A stretch of DNA of 64,000 nt from Enterobacteriaceae bacterium RIT693 (GTDB lineage: Bacteria > Pseudomonadota > Gammaproteobacteria > Enterobacterales > Enterobacteriaceae). Position numbers and translations under genes: made by a program. This document shows, piece after piece, positions 8,611-17,920 of this stretch (within the stretch, counting starts at the first letter, position 1; each line of letters opens with the position of its first letter). Under the pieces are notes generated by a model. The model was not told where the DNA came from, did no database searches, and saw only the letters and a program-made list of their open reading frames with translations. The stretch is from contig WJYK01000012.1 of assembly GCA_009668225.1 (NCBI GenBank), forward strand, positions 54,499 through 118,498. Reading direction: 5' to 3'.

Positions 8611-9144
8611 ATGGCTATTTATCTTTTTTCAGACGACAACTATTTTGCCGTCGGCCTGAATGGGCTCATCCGCAAAGAGAACATGACCCTGTGCGCGTAC
8701 GGCTGGGAAAAGTGGGAACCGCATTTTGTCTATCGCCAGATATTCCCCGGCGATATATTGTTGCTCGATGGCAGTAGTGAAAAATTCATCAAAAAGAGCC
8801 TCTGCTTTCCGTTGAACCAGCAGCTTGCCAAAATCTTCATTTTTTACGACAACCGCAAAAAACTCATCCCCGCATTTAGCTGCTGGTCACACGGCGCCAG
8901 GAGCATGAATCTGGAAAGTCTGGGCATAACGCTTGACAGGCTCCACCAGCAAGCAACGCTGCAAAGCTACCATCCAGGGCTGTTGACCCGAAGAGAAAGC
9001 CAGATTATCGGTCTCATTTGCCGGAGCTTTCCTATCTACCGCATCGCCCAGGAGCTGTCGGTCTCGATAAAAACCATCAGTAATCATAAAAACAATGCAT
9101 TGAGGAAACTCGGCGTTGGCAGTATTAATGAACTGCTCATCTGA
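8611..9144 (+). CDS. LuxR-type transcriptional regulator with a degenerate receiver-like N-terminus
   Basis: A 177-residue protein. The C-terminal LuxR/FixJ helix-turn-helix (about 121-170) reads LTRRESQIIGLI, IYRIAQELSVSIKTISNHKNNAL and KLGV. The N-terminal half starts like a receiver strand (IYLFSDDNYFAVGLNGLI) and has GDILLLDGSS where a phosphoacceptor strand would lie, but it is too short and lacks a clear lysine motif. Similar short LuxR proteins (for example EcpR/MatA) control fimbriae in enterobacteria. It precedes a two-component system on the same strand with a 120-base gap. An SD-like AAGGAT lies before the ATG. Its regulon is unknown. Confidence 0.78.
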   Translation: MAIYLFSDDNYFAVGLNGLIRKENMTLCAYGWEKWEPHFVYRQIFPGDILLLDGSSEKFIKKSLCFPLNQQLAKIFIFYDNRKKLIPAFSCWSHGARSMNLESLGITLDRLHQQATLQSYHPGLLTRRESQIIGLICRSFPIYRIAQELSVSIKTISNHKNNALRKLGVGSINELLI

Positions 9145-9264
9145 GCAAGCCATCTGTACAGCGGCTTCCCCGTCGGTCTAAACTGTAGTGAATAACGCAC
9201 CTGACCCTGTTCAGGATCAGCCTTTTATCATTAAGGCACTTGCCTCTTTCCCGGATCGGATGTG

Positions 9265-9861
9265 ATGCAAAAAACCGTTCTGATTGCCGACGATCACCCC
9301 GTTTATTTACTGGGCTTACGCACGCTTCTGCAAACGCGCAGCGACCGCTATCGCATTGTCCATGAAGCACTCAACGCTGATGAGGTGATGGATAAACTGG
9401 CGCAATCCCCCGTGGATATCATCATCACGGATTTAAGTATGCCCGGAGAGCACTACCCGGACGGGTTAACGATGATCCAAACCCTCGCCCGTCGCTATCC
9501 GGAAAGCATGATTGTCGTGGTAACCATGATAACCAACCCTGAACTACTCGCTTCGCTGCGCCGCTGCGGGGTGCACGCCGTTCTCAGCAAAAATAGTCTG
9601 TCGACTAACCTGGTACAGACCCTGCACAGCACGCGCCAGGGACATGTGGCGCCGGTAAAACCAGAAGTCCAGCTCACCCAGCGGGAAACCGAAGTTCTGC
9701 GCCTGCTGCTGCGCGGCCTGACGGTGAACCAAATTAGCGAGCAGCTTAACCGCACCAAACAAACCATTAGCACGCAGAAAAACAGCGCCATGCGCAAGCT
9801 CGGGGCTTCCAGCGACTTTGAGCTGTTCCAGTGTGCTCAAAGCCTTGGGCTGGACAGTTAA
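9265..9861 (+). CDS. NarL/FixJ-family response regulator (BvgA/EvgA-like)
   Basis: A 198-residue response regulator with an intact receiver: acidic pair D9/D10 (IADDHPVYLLG), phosphoacceptor D56 (IIITDLSMPG), and K109 (AVLSKNSL). The LuxR-type DNA-binding domain covers about 132-195 (LTQRETEVLRLLLRGLTVNQISEQL, then KQTISTQKNSAM). The ATG at 9265 gives the family start MQKTVLIADDH; a GTG one codon earlier is possible. It is one base upstream of the hybrid kinase gene, so it is the obvious phosphorelay target. The arrangement equals bvgA-bvgS and evgA-evgS. Targets are unknown. Confidence 0.88.
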   Translation: MQKTVLIADDHPVYLLGLRTLLQTRSDRYRIVHEALNADEVMDKLAQSPVDIIITDLSMPGEHYPDGLTMIQTLARRYPESMIVVVTMITNPELLASLRRCGVHAVLSKNSLSTNLVQTLHSTRQGHVAPVKPEVQLTQRETEVLRLLLRGLTVNQISEQLNRTKQTISTQKNSAMRKLGASSDFELFQCAQSLGLDS

Positions 9862-9862
9862 T

Positions 9863-12800
9863 ATGCGTAAAGGAGGGCCGATCGCGCTGCTGCTCGTACT
9901 CCTGATAAACACGCAGGCCGTGGCGGCCGCGCTGAGAATCGGCCTGCTGCACGCGGCGCCTCCGTTTGTCTCGCAAAACGGCACGCCGGGTATCCTTGAT
10001 GACGAACTAAGCATTCTGTTCAGCAACGCCCCCGAACCGGAGATCCATCGCTTTGCCTCTGCATCTGAAGGCACCGAAGCCCTTAACCGGCGGCAGATTG
10101 ACGTACTGATAGCGGACCACTCCCCGGCGGAATATCTGCACCCCAGTGAGCCGATGCTTACTTTTCCGCTGGCCTCTCTGACCATGAAAAACGGTGCCGG
10201 CGGAACCCTGTGCTTTCCCGAACTACCGGTTAATTTAACGCCGCCCTGTACGCTGGCGGCATCCGCCGCCACCGGGGATAACATCCAGCGGCTGATACTT
10301 GGGGAGGCCAGACGCTTTATCGCGCCGGAATTTATCCTGCGAACCTGGATTACTCGCGCCCCCGCGACCACGCTGCTGCTGGAACCACAAGAAAACCTGG
10401 CGCCGCTTCACTTCCGCGGCTGGGCGCTGCCCGACCGCACCGACGCGCTGGCTGAACTCAACGCGTATATTCGCACCCTGAACCCGGAAGATGCCCACTG
10501 GCTTGAGGAGAAATGGCTTTTACCCGCGGGCAGCGTATTCAGCGCAAGGAACCCACCCGCCAGCGAAAATGCGCCTCGTCTTGCTTTACAGGTTCTGCTT
10601 CCTCCTGCGCCCGCACCGCTGATGCAGCTGACGGCTGACGGGCATATTCACGGTGTCTGGTACGATCTTCTGCTTAGCCTATTTCCCGCCAATCACTTTA
10701 GCCTCTCTTTTGGGGTCGACCCGCCTTTAACCGGCCTGCCTGCTAAAGGCGAGCGGACACGATTAAAGATTGTTGCCAGCCAGACCTCACCGGCACCGGG
10801 CGCGATTGCATTTGACGCGCTGAGCTGGGGGCTGGTTAGCCCGCTGGATAAAGCGCTTCCCGGAGCCTTACCGGCGCTGCGTAGCCGGCGCATTGCGGTG
10901 ATTCGCCATTCTCCACTGGCCCCTCTACTGGCCCAGCAAATACCGGCAGAAAACCTGGTTCTGGTGAAAGATCTTTCTCAGGGCTTTGAGCTGATGCGCG
11001 CGGGCGGCGCCGACGGACTGGCGGGTGATGCTTATGCGCTGAACTATGCCCTGCGCCAGCGCGGGAATACCGCGTTGCAGCTCACGCCGCTGGGCCTGCC
11101 GGACACGCCTCTGTGGTTTGAGCCGGACATTTCAAACCTGGCCGATGCCAGGCGGGTGAGCGCGATACTGGCCTCCGTGACCAAGGCCGATATTTTTAGC
11201 CACCGGGCAAAACCACTGGCGGTACTTAACGAACAGGTGCCTACGCCGGACCGCTCTCTGTGGCTTATTATGCTGGCCGTCGTCTCCTTCTGTGCGGCGC
11301 TGATTGCACTGGTTGCCTGGAGTACCGCACAGCGACAGCGCCGCCAGCGGGAACAGGACACTTCGGCGCTGCACAACGCCCTGTCGCTCTGGCAAACACT
11401 GATGAATAATGCGCCGGTGCCGCTGTTTGTCTGCGATCCTTCTGGCCGCCTCACTCGCTATAACGATGCTTTTATTCATTCCCCGTTGCTGGTGAACACG
11501 CCGGAAGAAGGAAGCCCGTTTGCCCGCCTGCCGCTTGGCGAACTCGCCGATAATCTGGTCCTTCCACAGCGGCTTACGCTGCTTAACGCCAGTGAGCCCC
11601 TTACGGGGGAAACCCGCATTTCCGCTGCTGACACCACGCTTTACTGGTGGCTATGCCGCTATACCGACAATCTTGGACGGCCGCAGGGGATTGTCGGCGG
11701 CTGGGTGGACATTAGCGAGAAAGCCGCGCTCACCGCAGCCCTGAACGAGGCGCTTGCGCAGGCCGAACGCGCAAGCCGCGAGAAATCTGACTTTCTTGCC
11801 CGCATGAGCCACGATATTCGTACGCCGCTTAACTCGGTGCTTGGGCTACTGGAACTGGAAAAAGACCGCAGCGATAGCCTCGCCATCGCCTGGCAGAGCG
11901 CAGGCTTACTGCGGGATCTGATCGGCGATATCCTCGACCTTTCTCGTATAGAAGCCGGGGAGCTGCGGCTGGAGCAGGCGCCGCATCCCCTTTGGCAAAC
12001 TCTGCACGCCAGCGAGGAGATCTTCGCGCGTAGCGCCGCCGCCAAAGCGCTGCGCTGGCAGGCCATGCTGGACGTTCCCCAAGATGGCGTGTTCTACTTC
12101 GATAAATCCCGCCTTAACCAGGTGATTGCCAACCTGCTTGGCAACGCCATCAAATACACTCCCGAGGGAGAGGTGAGGTTTTACGCAAGGCTTGAGGGCG
12201 AAGAGCTTCAGCTACGCATTACCGATACCGGGATCGGCATTCCGCCGGACGCGATGCCTTCGATAGGCCAGCCCTGGTTCCAGAGCGATCCGACCATGCC
12301 ACAAAGCAGCGGGCTTGGGCTCGCCATTTGCTATCAGCTGGTAGAGCTGATGAACGGCAAAATGACCCTCACCAGCGCACAGGGCAAAGGCACAGAAGTG
12401 ACGGTCGTGCTGCCGCTACAGCCCGCAAGGACGCAGGATGTGATGGTCAGCACGGCGGAACCTGCCCCACTGCCCCGCCGCCGCGTCATGATTGTCGATG
12501 ATTTTCCGGCTAACTTAACGGTGCTCACCCTGCAGCTGCAAAAGCTGGGCCAGGAAGTGATTGCCTGCGAAAACGCCAGCGAGGCGCTGGCGTTTTCGCA
12601 GGCAAGTAGCCCGGTGGATGTGCTGATTACCGACTGCCAGATGCCGGGAATGGACGGCTATCAGCTGGCCACGCTGCTGCTGGTGCAGGATATCGCGGGC
12701 ATAGCCCCCGCCCCCGGCATCCTGCTCGGCTGCACCGCCAATGCTTTGCTGGAAGAAAACGATCGTGCCCGCCACGCGGGTATGGACGGCCTGCTGCGAA

Positions 12801-13219
12801 AACCCCTTACCACAGAAGAACTTCAGCAGGCGCTGGCGCAATATGCCAGCCCAATTGATGATGCCTGCGATCTCAACGGTCTCTATCAGCTGGCCGATGG
12901 CCGGCCTGAGGTGATTGCGCTTATGCGCAAGCAGATGCGTGACGCCCTCGAACAGGATCTCCGGCAACTCCAGTCTTCAGCGCCCTCCGCCGAGGCACTG
13001 AGCAAACTCGCCCACCGGCTGAAGGCTTCATGGAGCCTGTTTTCTCTGCGTGAAACGACTCGCCGCTGCCAGGCCATGGAAGCGCTACCCGATCTGCTCG
13101 GTGCGGGGCTGGTAGAACAGACACAGCTTTCCACGCTGGCGGAACGCTTTTCGGCACTCATGAACGACAGCCTGACGCGCCTGGATACGGCGCTGGAGGA
13201 ATTATCTGACAAGTACTAA
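9863..13219 (+). CDS. Hybrid sensor kinase, BvgS/EvgS-like (two periplasmic Venus-flytrap domains, PAS, HisKA, HATPase, REC, Hpt)
   Basis: An inner-membrane multi-step phosphorelay kinase of 1118 residues. A signal sequence (1-23) is followed by two tandem extracellular solute-binding-like domains (about 25-245 and 265-460). A membrane helix lies at about 467-490 (LWLIMLAVVSFCAALIALVAW). Then come a PAS domain (about 510-625), HisKA with His650 (ARMSHDIRTPLN), and HATPase with N box NLLGNAIKYT and GLGLAICYQL. A receiver has Asp924 (LITDCQMPGMDG) and an Hpt domain has His1051 (KLAHRLKASW). The ATG at 9863 follows the regulator's stop by one base; the frame is open further upstream inside that gene. 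The ligand is unknown; BvgS and EvgS respond to chemical cues such as nicotinate, sulfate or acid pH. Confidence 0.92.
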   Translation: MRKGGPIALLLVLLINTQAVAAALRIGLLHAAPPFVSQNGTPGILDDELSILFSNAPEPEIHRFASASEGTEALNRRQIDVLIADHSPAEYLHPSEPMLTFPLASLTMKNGAGGTLCFPELPVNLTPPCTLAASAATGDNIQRLILGEARRFIAPEFILRTWITRAPATTLLLEPQENLAPLHFRGWALPDRTDALAELNAYIRTLNPEDAHWLEEKWLLPAGSVFSARNPPASENAPRLALQVLLPPAPAPLMQLTADGHIHGVWYDLLLSLFPANHFSLSFGVDPPLTGLPAKGERTRLKIVASQTSPAPGAIAFDALSWGLVSPLDKALPGALPALRSRRIAVIRHSPLAPLLAQQIPAENLVLVKDLSQGFELMRAGGADGLAGDAYALNYALRQRGNTALQLTPLGLPDTPLWFEPDISNLADARRVSAILASVTKADIFSHRAKPLAVLNEQVPTPDRSLWLIMLAVVSFCAALIALVAWSTAQRQRRQREQDTSALHNALSLWQTLMNNAPVPLFVCDPSGRLTRYNDAFIHSPLLVNTPEEGSPFARLPLGELADNLVLPQRLTLLNASEPLTGETRISAADTTLYWWLCRYTDNLGRPQGIVGGWVDISEKAALTAALNEALAQAERASREKSDFLARMSHDIRTPLNSVLGLLELEKDRSDSLAIAWQSAGLLRDLIGDILDLSRIEAGELRLEQAPHPLWQTLHASEEIFARSAAAKALRWQAMLDVPQDGVFYFDKSRLNQVIANLLGNAIKYTPEGEVRFYARLEGEELQLRITDTGIGIPPDAMPSIGQPWFQSDPTMPQSSGLGLAICYQLVELMNGKMTLTSAQGKGTEVTVVLPLQPARTQDVMVSTAEPAPLPRRRVMIVDDFPANLTVLTLQLQKLGQEVIACENASEALAFSQASSPVDVLITDCQMPGMDGYQLATLLLVQDIAGIAPAPGILLGCTANALLEENDRARHAGMDGLLRKPLTTEELQQALAQYASPIDDACDLNGLYQLADGRPEVIALMRKQMRDALEQDLRQLQSSAPSAEALSKLAHRLKASWSLFSLRETTRRCQAMEALPDLLGAGLVEQTQLSTLAERFSALMNDSLTRLDTALEELSDKY

Positions 13220-13303
13220 AGAATGCTCTCAACGGAATCGGTATCTTTCTTCGCATTCGACGACGTAATCCGCATCGTCACCCTCGTTTTCGGAGAAACT
13301 ACT

Positions 13304-13990
13304 ATGAGTGTTCGTATCGCTATTGCCGATGAGCATACTATTATTCGCCGCGGCGTCATGTCGATGATCATGAATATGCCGTCCCTGTCCAGCGACAGCC
13401 TCGCCCGCACCGAGTTTAGCGTAACGGGTGATACAGCATCCCCCTCGGCATTACTGACGCTGCTTGCTGACCAGGCGATTGATATTCTGTTTCTTGGTTT
13501 CTCGCTGGCGACCCGCCCAAGCCCGAACCCTCTCAGCGGTATGGATGGCGTGCTGCTTATTAAGTGGCTCAACCGTAAATACCCGCAGCTGAAAATGATT
13601 GTTCTCTCTCCCTATAAAAACACCCAGCTAATCCGCATGACGCTGGAAGCCGGGGCGAAGGCCTACATCAGCCGGGATACCTGTGAAAAAACCCTAAGTC
13701 GCGCCCTGAGTTCCGTGATGAACGGTGAGGTTTATATCGAGCGCGAGCTAATGAATTCGCTGTTCCAGGCCGATAAACAGGCCGGGCAGGAGCTTTCTCC
13801 GCGTGAAATCGACGTGCTGCGTATGCTGTGTAAAGGACTGAACCTGACAGAGATAGCGCAGCAGATGCACCTGAGCAATAAAACCGTCAGTGCCCATAAG
13901 CTGCGGGCGATGGAGAAACTCGGCGTCAACAGTGACTGCCAGCTGTACTGCCTGCTAGCCAAGACCCAGATGTTCGATATCGCTATCTGA
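13304..13990 (+). CDS. RcsB/FimZ-like response regulator with a degenerate receiver (no phosphoacceptor Asp)
   Basis: A 228-residue protein with the receiver plus LuxR layout. The start is MSVRIAIADEHTIIRRG at ATG 13304, with GGAGAAACT just upstream. The acidic D9/E10 is kept, but the strand that should hold the phosphorylated aspartate reads IDILFLGFSLATRPSP, with Gly65 at that place, and an insertion follows. The usual lysine is Arg124 (AYISRDTCEK). The LuxR helix-turn-helix (about 164-212) is normal: LSPREIDVLRMLCKGLNLTEIAQQMHLSNKTVSAHKL. It cannot be phosphorylated in the usual way, so it may work constitutively, by dimerising with another RcsB-like protein, or by binding a ligand. It lies 84 bases after the hybrid kinase gene on the same strand. 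Confidence 0.82.
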   Translation: MSVRIAIADEHTIIRRGVMSMIMNMPSLSSDSLARTEFSVTGDTASPSALLTLLADQAIDILFLGFSLATRPSPNPLSGMDGVLLIKWLNRKYPQLKMIVLSPYKNTQLIRMTLEAGAKAYISRDTCEKTLSRALSSVMNGEVYIERELMNSLFQADKQAGQELSPREIDVLRMLCKGLNLTEIAQQMHLSNKTVSAHKLRAMEKLGVNSDCQLYCLLAKTQMFDIAI

Positions 13991-14002
13991 TACCGGGTAT
14001 TG

Positions 14003-14032
14003 ATAAAAAAAAACCGCCTGATAGCAGGCGGT
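14003..14032 (-). terminator. Terminator of the copper receptor gene
   Basis: Read on the minus strand, ACCGCCTG and CAGGCGGT with a four-base loop (14013-14032) are followed by a run of T (the A tract at 14005-14013 on the plus strand). It lies between the convergent regulator and receptor genes. Confidence 0.85.
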
Positions 14033-14112
14033 GGGGGAAAATAAAACCCTAAAGTCGCTCTCTCGGTTTTTGGGGGAAATAAGAGGCAGCGTTCTCTTTG
14101 ACGATAATTCAC

Positions 14113-16059
14113 TTAAAAATGGTAATTCAGCTCCAGCCACCACGTACGGCCAGGCTCTGCAATCTGCTGCCTGGAGGCATAACCAAACTCGCTTGCCCCT
14201 GCCAGATTCAGATGCTCGCTGTAGCCTTTGTTAAGCAGGTTATCAATACCCACGCTCATCTTTAGCCTATCGCTAAAGTCATAATCCGCATTCCAGGCAA
14301 GCACTCCAAACCCTGCACTGCTGCCAAGATCCTGCCCGGTTACATTGCCTTTATTTTCTGCAACGCGATGCTGGGGAGCCACGGCTCGCCACATCAGGCC
14401 GGTACGCCATGTCGCCTGCCTGTAGTTAAGCGTTACGCGTCCTTCCAATGGCGGCATTTGCGGCAACGCCTGCCCGTCTGAACGGTTTTCTCCCCAGGCG
14501 TAGCTCAGGCTACTTTCCAGCAGCCAGTGCGGTGCAAAATGCCAGTTCGCTCCCGCTTCACCGCCCATAATGGCGGCGTTGATATTGCTCGCCTGCGACG
14601 GTGACTTACTGTAATCAAACAGGATGTAATCGGACACCCGGCCGACATAGGCGGAAGCCCAGGCGCTGACGTTCTCACCTTTAAAGATCAGGCCGTTGTC
14701 CCACTGCAGCGTTTTTTCGCTCTTTAGCTCGTGGATATTGGCCTGCCCGGCTTTGCCGGAGAACAGCTCCCAGTAGTCAGGGAAACGTTCGGTATAGCCG
14801 ACGCCGCTATAGAGCATGACCGGCGCATCAGGCATTTGATGTTCATAGCGGATAAATGCCCCCGGCAGCACGCTAATGCGCGACGCCTGCTGAAGTGAGC
14901 GCTTATCGTCGGCCTGCATACGGTCCAGGCGCGCGCCAACGATCGCCTTATCGTTGTCACTCAACGTCTGGCGGAGTTCGCCGAAAATCCCCGCCTGAGT
15001 GAACTGCGCATCATCGCGCCAGCCTGCGGTACTCTTCTTGCGGTGGGTTTTACGCATAACGTCAGTCCCGGCGGTGAGCTGTGTGGACTCCGTTTCCCAG
15101 ACGCCGCTCAGGCGGCTGCCCATCGTAACGCCGCCGACTTCCGTTTTACGTTTTTCTCCCATCGGCTGGCGCAGGCTGTAGTTGTCCATGATGTGGTCAG
15201 TGTCGTTGTAATAACTCTGCCAGCTGACTTTACTCAGGCGATCGCTCAGGGCGTATTTTTCAAGCTTCAGCGCGACGCTTTTGCGGGAAAAACGGCTGCC
15301 GTCCATCATTCGTCCGGCGTAGCGCGCCTTGCCATCACCGGCCCCGACGCTCAGCTCTGCCAGGGTATCTTCATCGGGCGTCAGCCCAACGGTGACGCCG
15401 CTGTTCCATTTACGCCACAGGCCCGGAACGCGGTTGCCGTGCCCGTCGCGATAGTCGTCCGCCACCGAGCGGCTGCCGTCGAGACGGACATAGCCCGAGT
15501 CGTTGCCAAAGGCGGTATTCACATTTTGATCCGAGCGGCCATTCGCCCCCTGCAGGAGGTCAACGGAGCCTTTAATACCCGGCTGGCTGAAGACTTCCGG
15601 CTGGCGTTCAAACAACAGCGTTCCCGCCGGAGCCATCGGCCCGTGCGTTACGCTTTGCGGCCCTTTGATAACCGTCAGGGTATCGAAATTTTTAGGTGTG
15701 ATATAGGCGGTAGGCGTATCCATCCGCGAGCCGCAGCCCCCCTGAATGCTGGCGCCATCGGTCAGAATATTGAGTCGCGAGCCGAACATGCCGCGTAGAA
15801 CCGGATCGCCATTGCTACCACCGCTACGCAGTATTGAAAAACCGGGAATGGTTTTCAGTAAATCCGCCCCATCACTGGCCGGAACAGGCTGGCGTGGTGT
15901 TTGAGTTGAGGTAACCAGCATGCCCGGATCTTCTCCCGGCGCAGTCACGGTCATCACCTGCTCTGCGCCCACCGGAAACGCAGCGGCGCAGCACAAAGCC
16001 AGCAGCAACGGGCGAGCAGTTATCCTGGTGCGGATCCCGCGCACGGGGATAATAGACAT
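14113..16059 (-). CDS. TonB-dependent copper receptor (OprC/NosA family)
   Basis: A 648-residue outer-membrane receptor. A signal peptide (about 1-32, ending FPVGA) is followed by a TonB-box-like stretch (EQVMTVTAP) and the plug domain (about 55-160: DGADLLKTIPGFSILRSGG, PVLRGMFGSRLNILTDG). The segment GGCGSRMDTPTAYITP is characteristic of the OprC/NosA copper-receptor group. The beta-barrel then runs to the C-terminal aromatic WWLELNYHF. The family takes up or binds copper and is repressed when copper is plentiful in Pseudomonas. No copper operator could be recognised upstream. Being next to an LPMO and a cytochrome, both metal enzymes, is suggestive only. Confidence 0.88.
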   Translation of the reverse strand: MSIIPVRGIRTRITARPLLLALCCAAAFPVGAEQVMTVTAPGEDPGMLVTSTQTPRQPVPASDGADLLKTIPGFSILRSGGSNGDPVLRGMFGSRLNILTDGASIQGGCGSRMDTPTAYITPKNFDTLTVIKGPQSVTHGPMAPAGTLLFERQPEVFSQPGIKGSVDLLQGANGRSDQNVNTAFGNDSGYVRLDGSRSVADDYRDGHGNRVPGLWRKWNSGVTVGLTPDEDTLAELSVGAGDGKARYAGRMMDGSRFSRKSVALKLEKYALSDRLSKVSWQSYYNDTDHIMDNYSLRQPMGEKRKTEVGGVTMGSRLSGVWETESTQLTAGTDVMRKTHRKKSTAGWRDDAQFTQAGIFGELRQTLSDNDKAIVGARLDRMQADDKRSLQQASRISVLPGAFIRYEHQMPDAPVMLYSGVGYTERFPDYWELFSGKAGQANIHELKSEKTLQWDNGLIFKGENVSAWASAYVGRVSDYILFDYSKSPSQASNINAAIMGGEAGANWHFAPHWLLESSLSYAWGENRSDGQALPQMPPLEGRVTLNYRQATWRTGLMWRAVAPQHRVAENKGNVTGQDLGSSAGFGVLAWNADYDFSDRLKMSVGIDNLLNKGYSEHLNLAGASEFGYASRQQIAEPGRTWWLELNYHF

Positions 16060-16702
16060 AATCAGATTCCATTTTAATCAGTGCGAAAAATTAGTCTCAC
16101 TATTGTTATTAATCGCCGGGGCAGAATACACGCCGGGGGGGTACGAATATGCCCAGCCTGACGGGGGAAATATCTGTATGGGGGAAGGGATTTGATTAAC
16201 GCGCGCTGCGGGAGGTTATTCCAGAATGAGGAAAACCTGTATTCCGGCCCGTTCTTTTGACTCGCCGCGGCTAACGTACTATTAAAATAATCCCCGTTAG
16301 TCAATTTTCGCCCCTTCAATATTTTTACTCAGGATGACTGATCTAATGCACCGCAAATAACTTACCTTTGCGCTGGTGATAAAGCTGTCGATGCTCGTGT
16401 TAATAGCTTGCCCGCCACCGGGCAGGAATGACGCCGGGCGTGGGGTGATGCCCCGGTCATTCGCGACAAACCAGCGCCGGTACAACGGAAGACCTGGAAG
16501 AACAGATGAGCCTACCGGTTCACCGCAGCCCGCCCCGGCAGAGTATAAAACGGGATAACGTAATTGATTCTTTAACGCAATAAATTAACCGTAACAGGCG
16601 TAATAATGTATACAGGGCGGGTACTGCACTAACTCACTTGCATAAAATAACAAATAGCGATTAGCATACAGAACGTGCAGGTAAATCACATGGAGCCACT
16701 AA
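16060..16702. other. Long intergenic region between the copper receptor and the unknown membrane protein gene
   Basis: The region is 643 bases with no ORF that resembles a known protein. Short open frames occur on both strands but none has family-like sequence. Near the right end TTGCAT (about 16638) and TAGCAT (about 16662), 18 bases apart, could be a weak promoter for the next gene, and GGAG precedes its ATG. The GC content falls toward the right end. Confidence 0.4.
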
Positions 16703-17278
16703 ATGAATATACCCCAGGAAAGATTCACGGGAATTATTTCAATAGCCATATTGGGCGTCGTCATTGTCTTAATTATGTTATTTACATTCAAAAGAATAAT
16801 AAGGAAAAACACAAAAATCAGCTCTGATGATAAACTTAGTTTTATAGACTATACGTTAAATGTTGCGGGTTACCGACTTACGCCCTATGGCGTAGGTATT
16901 TCATTACTTTCGCTGAACCAGGGGTTTTCAAAGGAAGAAACCTTTTCTCATGTGGCCATGCTGTCCCTCGCGCAACACGTCACAAGAGCAGAAAATGACA
17001 GCGCCGAGCTAGCCAGAATTAATGCCAGTGGGTTATCCATTACCAACAATCTCAATCGGATGTTTAAAAATGGCCTGATTCGGGCTGAAATTTATGAGAA
17101 TGACTTTGACGCCATTATCTCCGTCAGTACCCTCAATGAGGAACAGGAGCAATGTGTCGCCGACATGCTAAACAATAATGAACTATCCAATAAAGACATC
17201 ATCGCGTTACCCATAAAAGAAAAAGAGGCGATTGAAGCAATGGATAAATACATTGCAGAAAGAATGAACCAGCCCTGA
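16703..17278 (+). CDS. Unknown membrane-anchored protein
   Basis: A 191-residue protein that I do not recognise. One membrane helix lies at about 9-30 (GIISIAILGVVIVLIMLFTF), followed by a basic stretch (KRIIRKNTK). The rest is soluble and mostly helical, with VAGYRLTPYGVGISLLSLNQGF in the middle. The ATG follows CATGGAGCCACTAA, a reasonable SD. Base composition is AT-rich compared with the copper receptor and proA, and codons such as ATA, AGA and TTA are common. Together with the thrW-proximal position this suggests horizontal acquisition. No partner gene is adjacent. Confidence 0.6.
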   Translation: MNIPQERFTGIISIAILGVVIVLIMLFTFKRIIRKNTKISSDDKLSFIDYTLNVAGYRLTPYGVGISLLSLNQGFSKEETFSHVAMLSLAQHVTRAENDSAELARINASGLSITNNLNRMFKNGLIRAEIYENDFDAIISVSTLNEEQEQCVADMLNNNELSNKDIIALPIKEKEAIEAMDKYIAERMNQP

Positions 17279-17920
17279 CTGGCAGATTGCGCATTGATTC
17301 AGTAACGTTTGTGATGAAAACACAACCATTCATTTCGGATAGAAACACCCTAACAACCCGCTACTACATCCTACGTTAAATCATCAAGCATTTTTAGCAT
17401 TTCCAGGGTGGAGCAAAAGGAGGGTTAGAGTATAAACCAACAGAAGGCCTGGCTGAGAGTGGTATCTCCCCCAGGGCAAGGCCACATCTCATACTGCCGG
17501 GATAGTATTTTGCATACTTAAAGCGCCGGGCATTAATTATAAAAATAGTATTAATAAGACGATGGCAAAACTCGATCAATGCTATTTAAGAAAAGAAGGT
17601 AACCGCTATTAAGAGGCATGGCTAAAGGGTTAAAGCCATACCTCACGATCTCGTCATGCACAGCCAGAACGAATTAACCTGCGGCGATCGATAAGCTTGC
17701 CCGTGAACCACCCGGTGACGGCAGCCCGGATTTAATCCGCGCAATTTATCAGGCTGAATGGGCGTGGTTGAAGGATAACAATTGATCCTGCCCCCGAAGA
17801 TGATCCGGACATAATCAGGGTCAAGTTGAAAACACGAGATAAGAACGGGCTAAAGCCGTTGTATACGGCTTTACGTTTATTTCGCCAGGCCAGGAAAGAG
17901 TATGAGAGGGTGCGGTAATA
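17279..17920. other. Gene-poor stretch with hairpins and a decayed reading frame
   Basis: No intact gene is seen in these 642 bases. Two hairpins are clear: GAGGCATGGCT/AGCCATACCTC with one mismatch (17613-17644), and TAAAGCCGT/ACGGCTTTA with a five-base loop (17851-17873). Between them a short open stretch on the plus strand (about 17683-17785) reads AIDKLAREPPGDGSP and then LIRAIYQAEWAWLKDNN before a stop, with no proper start. This looks like the tail of a decayed gene. The region fits a degraded island beside thrW. Confidence 0.45.

Noticed and set aside
17420..17500. Possible TPP-type riboswitch (CTGAGAG segment)
   Set aside because: Only the CTGAGA word fits; the paired helices and the second conserved core are missing and no thiamine gene follows.
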